From Torreya grandis (taxonomy: Eukaryota; Streptophyta; Pinopsida; Cupressales; Taxaceae), in NCBI GenBank assembly GCA_037957365.1, contig JARHVA010005354.1, forward strand, positions 248,001 through 312,000: DNA of 64,000 nt. The letters are read 5' to 3'. The notes beneath the pieces are model-generated. The model searched no databases, had not been told where the DNA came from, and worked only from the letters and a program-made list of their open reading frames with translations. The translations under genes and the position numbers were made by a program. Positions 34,468 to 45,519 of this stretch are shown here, piece after piece. The first letter of the stretch is position 1; each line of letters begins with the position of its first letter.

Positions 34468-36705
34468 TGATGTAGGAGCATCTCAAAACATCTTCATGAT
34501 GACATGGCTAAGTTGAGACTAACATTAAATATTCTTGCAAGTTCTAACCATGTTTGAATTCAAATTTAGATTATTGTATTTTCCCTCCAAAGTGTTACTT
34601 AAGGAGGAGTAAATGTAAAATGTAAAGAGTGAAAGGATGAAAAGTAGTTAGAGAAGATCTCCCATGTTGGAAGTTTATTGAGTAAATAACAGGAGATGGT
34701 TGAAATATTTCAACCATAGGTGTTTGTTAAAAAATCCTTTATTATTAGCATATTGGTTTTATAAAATCTTGTTAGTTTGTCTTGAGCCTAGGTTGGTCAT
34801 AAAAGTGAGAGAGATGAAACTCTTCAAAAAAGAGTATTTTGTAATCATTCATGGGAGAGCTCATGAAAAGAGAGGAATGTAAGAGAGCTCACTCAAGAGA
34901 GGAAGGTGAGAAAAGAATAAGAGGAAAGAGATATGGATGAATTCTCATTAAAATAAAGAGGAATGTAAAGAGAAGAGAAATAGTGAGGGAGGACCTCACT
35001 CAAGAAGATGTAAGAGTCAAGAGATAGAGATTGGCATGCGAAGATAAGAAGGTTCATTGAAGATGCAATTAAGGCTTGAAAACCATAGAGCAATGATCTT
35101 GAGCCATGTAATGAATTGTAAGTGTTATTATTTGGTTAATAAATAATGAATGTTGGTCTTAATTTTAATGATATGCAACAATTGTTTCCCTTTGTAAATT
35201 TCTATCCTAGACAGTGAACAAGCCTATGTATGTATGTGTATTCCTTTGAGAGATTAAGGAAACAATAAACTCATTTTGATACAAATTACATGTGAGGAGT
35301 ATTTGAGAATTGTTTAGAGATTAATTTGGGAACCTATGATAAGTTTGATAACATTTAGAATGGTTTGAATGTGTAAAGAGTAAAAGATAGGGTATTAATA
35401 GAGTATGTAAAACCCATATACAGTTCATTATCAAAGGAGGTTAGATTTATGTAAAAAAATGTTTGCATGGGATGTAAAAGACATAGATTTAAGTATATGA
35501 GGTAAGGTAAGATCTAAAAAAATATAAACTAAGCTTTGTAAACCTCTAAAACACATTGAGACTTTAAAAACTCTACTCTCAGCTTTGTAGGTGATAATGA
35601 CAGATAAGTGCACAAAATTTTGCATGGTTAGAGAACTAAATGGATTGATTTTTGTATGAGATAAAGATGATATGAATGTGTTTATGTGTTATAAGGTGAT
35701 ATAGTGTTGGTGGAGTGATTGGAAGGTCTGTAGGACTAGAATTTGTCAAGGAAATCCCCAAACCCCTACTGACTGTCATGAAAACACAATCAAAGTCAAT
35801 CAAATTATCTTGTGTTAAGATCCATGAAGGATTGATTTAGAAAGTCTAATCAATATTTGAATTGAATTTAGGCATACATTAATCACTAATTTATATCCCT
35901 TGAAACACTATCAAACACTCCCAGTTGCATTTTGTAAGCTCTCAGCCTATACAGGCCCTTATAAACCCTAGACCCAGGGTTTGACCTTTAAAAAGAGTTT
36001 CATCCATTGAAAACCCATTAAAATTTGGAATATTTACCTTATATATGTTTCTAAACTTTTGAATGTGGTTTAATACCTGTGAAGTATGGATAACTATGGA
36101 AAACATCATTTGAAATTGTGTCTTAGTTGTATGCAATTAAAAGAGAGTAAGATGATATTGGAAAAGTGATTTTATCCAAAGAAGTGCACCAAAGAATGAT
36201 TGATTCACCTATAAGGAGGTAATGGGTATCTAAAAAGGTGATTTTTTTGTCTTGTAATTCCATAAAATGATTAGGACAAGAAGGTTTGCATGAAAGGAGG
36301 GTTAATTAGAGTAGGGGTTAAAGAACGAAGTATTCATTTATACAAAGGAATCCTAGTTGAATCTCAAGTAAGTTATATAAGGGATTAATGAGTATAAATA
36401 AGTGTTTTTACATTCATTATTAATCTAACCTATATATATTTTTGGTCAATATACAGAGGAAATAAGGCTACAAGGAGGCTACTTCAACTAACAGGTAAAC
36501 TAGAGAGTTTTGAACCTTCTACCTAAGAATGAATGATTTTAATGGATCTGTATAAACATGTTAAGATGTATGAAGTGTCTCTATGAGGTAAAATTGAATG
36601 AAGAAGTTTTTTTTTCATAAATTTCATCATTTTACAGGACCATTAGATGGAAGTGACATATTGGGAAGGTAACCTGAGTTTGTAAACTAGGTGAGGTTGG
36701 CATCA
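34468..36705. mobile_element. Nested TG...CA insertion of 2,238 bp (probable solo LTR)
   Basis: The plus strand reads CATTT|TGATGTAGG at the left edge (target repeat 34463-34467) and TTGGCATCA|CATTT at the right edge (36706-36710). The ends are TGATG...CATCA, a 5-bp terminal inverted repeat, with a perfect 5-bp target duplication. Removing the insert and one CATTT rejoins the linker and RT in one reading frame, which proves the boundaries. There is no internal pair of LTRs and no coding domain. A TATA-like GAGTATAAATAAG lies near 36390 on the plus strand and GAGAGCTC-type repeats lie at 34850-35000. Best read as a solo LTR; a short non-autonomous element is the alternative. Confidence 0.85.
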
Positions 36706-36942
36706 CATTTTGTGAAGTTTTTGTTTGAGAGTATTAGCATTAAAAAATGTAATGATATTATAAATAATGATGGTAGGATAAATATAAATAATATCACTAT
36801 AATACCAAGTGAATGCCTCACCATGATCAGTTAGAAAAGTAATGAAGTCCTGATATTCTTGAAGATCTAAGGATTTACTAACTTTAACAACGTAAGGAAT
36901 CTTTGGGGATCCTATGTTAACATCAATAATGGCCTCATTCAA
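36706..36942 (-). pseudogene. Protease-RT linker relic of the Tat element
   Basis: A 79-codon open frame reads IGSPKIPYVVKVSKSLDL, then EYQDFITFLTDHGEAFTW, then TLKQKLHKM. This is the conserved segment just before RT in Tat/Ogre and related Ty3/gypsy polyproteins (L-L-x-E-Y-x-D-V-F-A-W ... P-V-K-Q-K-L-R-R-M). It stops exactly at the nested insertion and its missing continuation is at 34467. Confidence 0.8.
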
Positions 36943-37064
36943 AAGACTAGAATTTTATAATGGGAAGGCTTTATGTAGATGATAATTTTGAGTGCCTAGA
37001 TGAGTAAAGATGGATTCATCATCCTGACACTAAAGAATAGGGATGGTAGGGGAATCTTACCCTA

Positions 37065-37345
37065 TCATGTTAGGGTATGATATAGGAATGGTGCAAATCT
37101 CACCATCATGATGATAAATAAGAGGTTATACAAAAATAGTATTGACTTAAAAAAATTTAGGTGTGATGGATATGATACTATGGAAGAAGTGTCAGATGAT
37201 AAGAAGGGTGTACCCTCTTTAGGTATTGGGGGAAGAATGAAATTTGGGGATTTTGCTAAATATAAGGCCATGTTTCTCACGAGATTTTCTAAATTCCCTG
37301 AATATAACTTTGTGAGGGCCCTGTTCATAATGTACCATAGCAAAA
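37065..37345 (-). pseudogene. Possible G-patch-like segment between protease and linker
   Basis: A 92-codon open frame contains LTKLYSGNLENLVRNMALYL where Tat elements often have a G-patch (Y-x-x-G-x-G-L-G). Several of the expected glycines are Asn or Arg here, compatible with G-to-A decay. The assignment depends on position more than sequence. Confidence 0.35.
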
Positions 37346-37789
37346 CATTTTTAGGTGCATCATTGGAGGTATGTTTCTATAAAATAGGGTTTATCAAGAA
37401 ATGAGAAGTTGGAGGTGAATAATTTACTCTGAATTTGTTTAAAGGAGCCTATGGAAGGCTGGTTAATTCCCTCATAAATTAGGTGGGAGTGAAGGAATGG
37501 TGGATAAAAAGGAATAATGTCCCCAAGATTAAGATGATAAGAGGGTTATTTTTTGGGGTATCCATATTATTATGGTGTGGGGAGGGTATTAAGAATCAAT
37601 AATTAGTATTCTCTAATCAAAAGATATTAAGAGGTATAATCAATGGTTTCCTTACCTAGTCTCGATGCAAGGATGGCTATGCTAGTGGATGATTCATTAG
37701 ATGGTGATGGGGTAGCACTTTTTAGTGGCATTAGGACCACATTGGGTCAAAAGGTAAGATTGTAGGTTTTAGAGGGATGGGGATTAGCC

Positions 37790-38215
37790 AAGATGTTATG
37801 GATTTTACCCTTATATTCAAACTTAATGCATCAATGTAATGTTGAGGGGACGTACTGCATGGCATGTATCTAAGGACATCCTAAGAGAATGTTATACTAA
37901 AATTATCCTTCAATGACATAGAATAATTTAGGAAGGAATCTTGTACCTACCTAAATATGAAGTACTAACATTCCTAATGTAGGGGTAATGGTATCATTAA
38001 AGGCTCACAAGATGACAGGTGATTGAGCTACCACTATCTTAGGTAATTGAATTTGTTTGAATGTGTAGTAAGAGATAATGTTTATGATAGCACTGTTATC
38101 TATCATGAATCTTTTAATTTGAGTTTGATCTATTTGGGTGTTAATAAATAAATTAGGATCCTGATCATTTGGTTGTAAAGGTAGTATCTCAAAATCATGA
38201 AATGTAATGGACAAG
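37790..38215 (-). pseudogene. Aspartic protease relic of the Tat element
   Basis: Reads FMIDNSAIINIISYYTF at the catalytic site (family consensus LIDNGSxxN; the Gly is Ser here). It continues LGMLVLHI and RFLPKLFYVIE, then YNILLGCP.IHAM and CIKFEYKGKI. This corresponds to the full retropepsin fold, including the C-terminal Y-N-x-L-L-G-R-x-W-[IL]-H motif. Stops lie near 37915 and 37895. It would process the polyprotein if intact. Confidence 0.75.
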
Positions 38216-38959
38216 GGCTTTTGGAGTGATGTAATGAAATTTGATAATGGTTAGTGATCATCTATTTATATTTTTGTGGCTCATAAGGCCTCTATCATGG
38301 ATTTATGGTATTTTGAAGAGTTATGGATGAGTTCATACAAGGCAATTTTGATTGGTAGTTGGTGTAATTACTTTACAACTGATATTTGTATAAGCTCAAA
38401 AGCATTGTTATTTTGTGCCTTTCCTTAAATGGAGACCTTAGGCTTAGAGGCAGGTGTTGTTGGATTATTTATGATAGGAGATAGTGTTTTAGTGATGGTT
38501 ACTTTAGCTTTCTCATGATTATGGGTCTTATGACCCATTTTTGGGATCATGTGGCTATATTAGTTACATCTATCTAGAACAAGGGTGTATTTTTTATATT
38601 TTTAGGGTCACTTTTACATAGGGGGAGAGAGTGATGTTGAATCCCATCATTAGTTCTATTCTCCTTTATATCTTTCTCTAACATGTTATTTTCTATGATA
38701 TATGGATTATATAGGGATGGGTATGATCTAGTTATTCAGTTAGGATATCATCTTGATCTAATAAATTTTGGACTATAACTTTAAATGCATTGTAGCTTTA
38801 CGTATCATGTTTAACTATTAGATAGTATGCACATGACCTATTTTCTCTATACCATTATGGTTTTTGAATTTGAGGGTTGATAATTTTTATAGGTGATAGT
38901 GTGATTGAGGAGGTCTGGATAAGCTAATCAAGGATCTTAGAACAAAATTCCTTCAATGG

Positions 38960-41435
38960 GTCCTAATTTAGATTTTGCATCCTTTGAGATGCTGGTGGAG
39001 GAGAGGTATAAGGCCTTAAACCTTGGCCCTTTGAAGTGGTTTCTTGGATAGTCCTTATGGTAGGTATTTTATGGTGATAGTATGTTCTTACCCCTAAACT
39101 ACATGGGTAGTATGGGTTTAATGGATTGTGTATTGGCATGACCATAGTGGGGATGTTTTGTTGTGGTGGCACTTGTGTTTTAACAATAGATTATATAATG
39201 GTAACTTTTATTTTAGATAAAGGATGGGGCCCTAGAATAGAGGCTTATTTCCTAATAGGGGTAATGGTGCTTTTCCTTTGCATATCTATTGTAGGGTTGT
39301 GAGAATTACCTCTTCAGGTAATTTAATCCTAACATAAGGAGTTTGTCAATATTTTCCCCTTGTGGCTCCTATATTTTTATTTTTAGTATCCACAATTTTT
39401 CCCTTGTTGTCTCTATGATTTAGTGTCTCCTTAGCAATGGGGGGGACTGGTCTAGAGATAGTTTGAGGTATGATAGTTTCCTTGGGGAGCAATGAGCCAA
39501 TGGAAATAGGTATACTTGGTGTAGGTATTTAAATGGTGTGAGAAATAAAATCCTATGGAATGTCTATACAAACCTTTTCTTCTATAAGTTTCTCCTCTTT
39601 TGGTTCTTGAGTGTCTTTAGATATGTATTCTTCTAATGGGTCCCAAACAATGAGATCCAACATATTAGAGGAAGTTCTAGGGATGTCCTAATTGGATTTG
39701 GTTGGTTCAAAAGTGTCTCTAGTAAAGAGATCAAGGATAGGGGTATCAACAACTTATTTAGGTAGAAGCTAGTTGTGAATGTTACTAATTATGTGAGTCT
39801 CATGGTCCATTATGGATCTTGATTGAGATTTCATAGAGTTCGATGCAGAGGCATGATTTGGGAAAGGTTACTTGAATATATCTATGGATTGATTTGTAGG
39901 GGCATTAGGATTATATAATTACAACTCTCCCTAATCTATAAGGTTTTTTACTAAACCCTTGAAATACCAACATCTAATGATAGTTATAGAATTTATTTTA
40001 CCTAAACCAACTAGATTTAGGACATGATTTATTGTGAGGTATGATGGGAGGGAGTTAAAAAAGGGATGCCTTTAGGATTTTGTCTAAAATTGATGCATAA
40101 GATTCTCTTGGATGGGTATATTATCTCAAGGGAAAGTGTGCTGATGGTTTCTGAGACTGTGCTTTCAAAGTGGAGGGCTTGGATTAATTTTTGGCTTAAG
40201 AGGGTGCTGATTTCAAAACTATGGTGTTGGTTTCACCTTTGGTTTTATTGTTGTTATTATTAGTATTACATTTTTAGGGTTCTAATTTAAAGTTTTTGTT
40301 TCAAAGTTTGACCTTCCCTTCTTTGAGGGCTTAGATTTCAAGCTTGTGGACCATTGAAAAAGCCTCATCAAAATTTTTGAGGAAACATGTTTTGTGCATG
40401 CTCTCACAAAAAATTTAATTAACTTGGGCTATGGCAAAGAGAAAGTGAGTTAGTCAATTAAACTTTCCCATCTAGCTACAAGGTTGGAAATGGACTCATA
40501 ATCAAATTGTTGAATACCATACATGTCTATAATATTAACTTTCCTTGCTATGTTGATGGAAAAGTATTTTATAAATATTTGAGCTAACTACCCAGATGAA
40601 AAAAGGGAATGTTATGGGATTGAGCTATACCAATATAAGGTAGGTCCAACTAAAGTGATACATAATATACTAAGAAGGAACATATCATCAGGTGCTATGA
40701 GGTAACAAGCATGTCAAAATACTTAGAGATACTATTGTGGATCTTCATTATTATAAAATTTGGTAAACTTGGGGAGTTCACATTATGGAGGATAAGGCCT
40801 AATAGGAACAACAAGATTGATGGAATCATTACAAATATGTTCATAGGTGAGCATTTTTTTGCCCAAAGATAGAAGCTTCCAAGTTAGCCATCCTATTCAA
40901 AAGGATGCTCATGAGATCAGGTTAGACATTATGCTGAGGGATTCCTCCCATGATGTTTTGGATAATGAGGTAAAAAAATATTGAGATAAGGGATATCCTA
41001 CTGACATGGTTATGATGGGTTAAGAAGCTACACATACTATGGATCTTTCATAGGGATGTATGTAGACCCAATAGCCTATGTAGGTGATATATACCAAGTA
41101 GTTAAGGGTACATACTATTGGGGTGGATGACTCACAGGAGCCTATTGTAATAGTTGTATTTGGGTGTTTATGAACACACTAGTTTGAATTGATAGAAGCA
41201 TCATTGGAACCAATATAACTATGTTCTATAGTGAGGTAGTAAGTGGTTGAGTAGTGATAGGCTAAGTAGTAGTAACATTCTAATTTGGAGTAATGGTTAG
41301 CAATAGAGTACTAAATATCACCATAGTTGGGTTAGTTAAGGGTTGTGTTAGAGTAGTATCAGAGGTAGGAGGAGGATTATTATTATGGGAAGTTACCATA
41401 GCAGTAGTAAATCCTTCACCCTCTTCTGAAGACAT
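38960..41435 (-). pseudogene. Gag relic of the Tat element
   Basis: ATG at 41435-41433 starts MSSEEGEGFTTAMVTSHN, an Asn/Thr/Pro-rich N-terminus. The capsid core lies at about 40870-40300: FTKFYNNEDPQ, then HACYLIAPDDMFL, then TLVGPTLYWYSSI, then FDYESISNLVARWESLIDQL, then KFFVRACTK. This is the Retrotrans_gag order (P-x-F-D-x-Y-x-G-x-x-D-P; L-x-x-x-A-x-x-W-Y; x-E-S-L-x-x-Y-x-x-R-W). A proline-rich segment (PPQQNIPTMVMPIHNP) is open at 38963-39172. The stretch from about 39200 to 40300 has many stops. No CCHC knuckle was recognised. Confidence 0.75.
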
Positions 41436-42374
41436 GCCATATGGATGCTGAGAGAACTATGTATGGGGAGATACTAGGATGAAAATGAACCTAGAGGTGA
41501 GATAATGGCTAAGGATATGGGATTGATATAAAGTATGGTGGAAAAATCAAGGTCACCTTGGGAATATTACTAAGGGATGCATTCTCCTGTGGACTTAAAA
41601 GTTAGGGGCTAGGTGAATTTTCCATAGATGAAGATGTAGATGGGGGTTCAATTTTCTTTCGCAAGTGTTATCACATCAAAACCATGTATCAAAAATAAAA
41701 AAAGATATAAAACACACCAAAATATTATTTCTTTGATTCTCATTTAAAATGTGGATGAAAATAATGCACACACTAATTTTGTTCCAAAAAAGTTTTTATT
41801 TTTTTAACTTCAAAATGTGAAAAGAGAAAAAAGAAGGATACCAAAGGTCCTAAGAAATGAAAATTTAAGGATAATTTTGGGTTCTATTTTGGCACTCAAA
41901 AGAATATTTATTGAAACTGGTAGTTGGCTTGATGATGGGGCCTACCTCCTCACTTAACACACTCTAGCATAAGGGTGTTGGGTACTTATCTAGAATATAC
42001 TGATAGACCAGAGTTTATACTCAGCTAGAAAATTGAGTTAGTTCTCCCCTTAGTGGTGAAATCCAAGTAGGATCATAAGAATAGGTTACCACAAGGTGAT
42101 GAAATCCTCATTGGTTTCTCATTTTAGGTGTTTTGATGATTTTATTGTGAATGTGCTTTGGTTTATGTGTGATAAGAGTAATGACTATGATAAATTTACC
42201 ACTTAGATTAATTTATGTGAGTAAATAAATAAGAAAAATGGATGCAAATCATTTTAACCTTTAAAAAGGAAAAGTGTAATTTTGATTTTCTTTGAATGAA
42301 TTCAACACACTGAAGAGAGAAAAGAGATATATAGATTCAAAAAAATGAATTTTAGAAAAAGAGTGAGACCTCAA
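41436..42374 (-). other. Leader (5' UTR) of the Tat element
   Basis: About 940 bp between PBS and gag ATG. No ORF of note. Long leaders are usual in this lineage. Confidence 0.5.
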
Positions 42375-42396
42375 GGTCCCACTGAGTGTGCTAAAA
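42375..42396 (-). promoter_or_regulatory. Primer-binding-site-like sequence
   Basis: The minus strand reads TTTTAGCACACTCAGTGGG directly after the LTR end ...TTAAACA. This resembles the TTTTGGCACGCCCAGTGGG found at this place in many plant Tat-type elements, with the differences explained by CG decay. The primer tRNA is not assigned. Confidence 0.6.
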
Positions 42397-43850
42397 TGTT
42401 TAAGTAATTTTTCATTTCTTTAAATTGAAATGTGACTTACTAAAAAATCAAAATGATACAGGGCTTTGATAGAAGAATATATATAAAGGGAATACACACC
42501 ATTGATCAAGCAAGGTGGAAGCTCATTTTTGGATAGGAAGGACTACCTACACAACAAAAATAACTTGGAAATAAATTAATTAATAAAAATATGCGTGGAT
42601 TGCCTAATCTAGGATTAGTTCCAGGAAGTGTTACACTTCCTTAGATGGATGTCAATCCACTATTAAGAAATTAAGGGAAATAATAACATAAGAAACTAAA
42701 AAATAGATAATTGATGTGATAAAGATATTAATCCTAATTTTTCTCTTCGATTAATTCAACAATATAAATAAAAGTACTCTTCCCAATAATCAACAAAAAA
42801 ATCTACTTCATTCTAAATTATAACTGATGATTCTTCCAAAGATTCATAGAGGGCTAATTCAAAACCAATTTCATTCTTATCTTCAAAGAAAGGCTAAGGG
42901 ACTATAGGTAGATGGAGGATGTTGGTCGCATCATGGGCTACACTAGGTAAAGTCATCTATAGGGATAAAAGTCATGTTTAAATGAAAGTAATCAACAAGA
43001 GGATTCTAAAAATAAAGGCTTAGTATATAGATTTAGATCCTATGTATATAACATAATGGATTGATGTTGAGTCTGACAGGATTATTATCGATCAAAAGAA
43101 GTGATGTTGATTCAGAGTGAATTGATATTGATTCCCTACTTCTATATTTAATAATCAAAGAATGAAGGATGAGATAGATTGATAAAAGAAAAGGATTTAA
43201 TTCTAGTAAGGGATAATAATGATGCTTAAATTAATTGAATAGATGTTTAAATTATTAATGATAGAAGATAATAATGAAATTAAATTACAATACTTACCTC
43301 CATAATCATTTGTGTGAAGAAAATGGATTCTTTTTATGAGCAGTGATAATAGTTCTAATTATGTAGAGAATATGACTGATTGAGTTGCAAATCTAGTAGA
43401 GTGCTGGTACCAAAGATCACTAAAGTCTTAAGGAGGATGGGAAGAAATTCTAGGATCTCAAAGTTTTTCCTTCCATCCTAAATGCAAACACATGCAAAGT
43501 ATTTATGGATCAACACGGATCCAAAGAATCATTGCTGATTGTGGGAGAATCATTGTCGATTCTCCCAAAATGGGGCCTTCATGGCAACAATAGATGAGAA
43601 TAGATCAGGATCAGGTGGAATTCATTTTTAATGATTCTACTTGGGAAAAAGTGGTTAAACAGGTGGATATTAAGCTATTATTGGTTTTAGGAGGTTTAAG
43701 AATCGTAAAAGGATAAAAGTAAGAAATATTTACTAGGTGGGGCTTTAGGATAGGATTTTATTTAGTATTTAAAAATATAAAAGGAACTAAGACACCCAGA
43801 TAATCATTCTTAAGGGTACAAAATTATAGTGTCTTTAGTTAATGATGAAT
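42397..43850 (-). repeat. 5' LTR of the Tat element (outer end not found)
   Basis: In plus view the LTR begins TGTTTAAGTAATTTT at 42397. A TATA-like stretch (complement of ATATATATAAAG, 42477-42489) lies about 85 bp inside. It contains short self-complementary words of GAATC(A/G)ACA(A/T)(C/T)GATTC type near 43065-43140 and 43500-43570. The outer border is a guess because no matching 3' LTR was located. Confidence 0.45.
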
Positions 43851-45504
43851 AGATTTAAGAAATCTATTCAAGGACATTGGTCCTAAAGGCATGTTTTAGT
43901 CAATCTTTGAAACTTGGTTTAGTTGGTCAAATCATGAAGAATGAAGGTAAGATTTATTTGGAGAGTGGATAGGACTTGTCCAAGTGTATTCCATGGGTTC
44001 ATATGTGCTCAGTTGGTCTAAAGAATCATTCATGACCATTTGTTTAGTTTGACCATTTTGCTCAGTGTTCACTGCTTAGTGAGAGATCATTATACAAAAT
44101 AGATGTATTTGGGGTATATAAGGATAACCAAGGGTTAAGGAAAGTTGAATTAGATGTGTCCAAGTGAAAAAGGTGCTTTAAAGGTGTAATATTGATCACA
44201 TGATTAGTTGAAGGTGTTTTGGCATAGTGATACGGGTAAACATAGGATTTATAGGCACAATCATGAGCTTTCCAGGTGTCAAATGAATATTGATGAATGT
44301 TCAAGGTGACTTTGTGGCATAGAAAGGTATGTTCACCTCATAAAAATGTGTTCCAAATGGTTTTAGGATTTGAATGCCTCTTGAGGGCCAATTGAATATT
44401 TTTGATGAATCTCAAGTATGACAATCTCTACTTAAGGGCTAGTAAGACAAAAATCACATTCATGGTTATATGGGTTCCATAAGGATTCAGACCTCAAGAA
44501 TTGGTCTAGTGGTGTGTATTGATGACTTCCAGGTGTGTGAGAAGTTTTAAAAGCTGGTGTTGCCCAGAAGATGGTAAGTTACCACATTTTTCTTTGATGC
44601 CCTAATGTTTTAGTCCATATGAGTTAATGACCTTCCCAAAGTATTTAAGGATGATTATTTTATTGAAATGGCCAAATGGGTGATAAAAAATTACTTTAAA
44701 ATCATTTGGAAGTGTATGGTTTGTTCTACAGTTGAGCATTTATGTAAATGGAGAGCTAATTGGTAGGTCAGTTTGTGAAGGAGATATGGTTCAGAGGAAG
44801 ATTTGGATTATGTAAATTTGATTACATGAGGGGACATATGAGTTTCCATCAGATATGGAATTTCATGTCATGAAGGTCTTTTCACATAAAGTTATGGGTT
44901 TTGTAAGGTTCAAGTAGGGTTACTAGGCCTCTAGACAAGGCTAGGTGATTCAAATGAACTTTTTGATCACTTTCTCCAAAATAAAAAGGTATGATTATTA
45001 TCATATGAATTTTTAGTCTTTTTTTATCATCTTTAATTTTTCAAAAATGGCTTGAACATCTATTAGTAATCATGGAGTTGGCTTATGAGAGAAAATTTTA
45101 AGGCAACTTTAAAGTTTCATCATGGTTAGAGATGGTTTGAAGGTGTTCATATGGGTTCCTAAGCTCAAATTAATTAAGGGGAGTCCCTTTCAGTTTTGTT
45201 AAGGTGTGATCACTCTTATTTTATTGATATTGTTCATTTCTTCTTCATAGAGCAGTGCATGGTCAAAGAAGAGTGTTGTTTAAGATAGTCATGGTAGAGG
45301 AATGGTATGCACAATGATAAGGGGATTTTATATCATATCTCAGAGGATATTCCTTCTTGATTTTGTCTTTGAAAAATTTATAGGTCCTTAATATTAGTAG
45401 GTAAGCCCACTTTATCATTGTGTCAAAGGGGGAGAAAGTGTTTGTAGAGGGAGAAAGAGTATGTGCATGGCTCTGTGTTAGTGTTTACAAGTTTTGACAT
45501 CAAT
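43851..45504 (+). other. Unassigned sequence left of a polypurine tract
   Basis: Probably the 3' internal part of a copia-like element, judged only from its position before the PPT and from the TGTCAAAGGGGGAGAAAG word at 45421. No RT, RNase H or env-like domain could be read. Confidence 0.4.
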
Positions 45505-45518
45505 GAAAAAGGGGGAGA
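45505..45518 (+). promoter_or_regulatory. Polypurine tract, copia-like
   Basis: GAAAAAGGGGGAGA, preceded by TTTTGACATCAAT, then TTGTTTAGG. The context TTGACATCAATG(A)AAAAGGGGGAGATTGTT is the usual 3' internal end of plant Ty1/copia elements. Confidence 0.7.
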
Positions 45519-45519
45519 T

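Larger units (their letters stand above)
31340..42396 (-). mobile_element. Tat/Ogre-like Ty3/gypsy retrotransposon, internal region
   Basis: On the minus strand, the order from high to low coordinates is PBS (42396-42375), leader, gag (from 41435), protease (38215), linker (36942-36706), RT (34467), RNase H, second archaeal-type RNase H (33175) and integrase (32475-31382). PR-RT-RH-aRH-IN with dual RNase H is diagnostic of the plant Tat/Ogre lineage. Every domain has stops or frameshifts. A 2,238-bp insertion (34468-36705) interrupts pol. A 5' LTR edge is visible at 42397. I could not find a matching 3' LTR below 31340. Confidence 0.85.

Noticed and set aside
37108..37404. Plus-strand ORF of 98 codons
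   Set aside because: Antisense to the Tat polyprotein region and without recognisable domain.
43400..43425. GTGCTGGTACCAAAG as a Met-tRNA primer site
   Set aside because: It lies inside the presumed LTR and matches only partly; the site at 42375-42396 is better placed.
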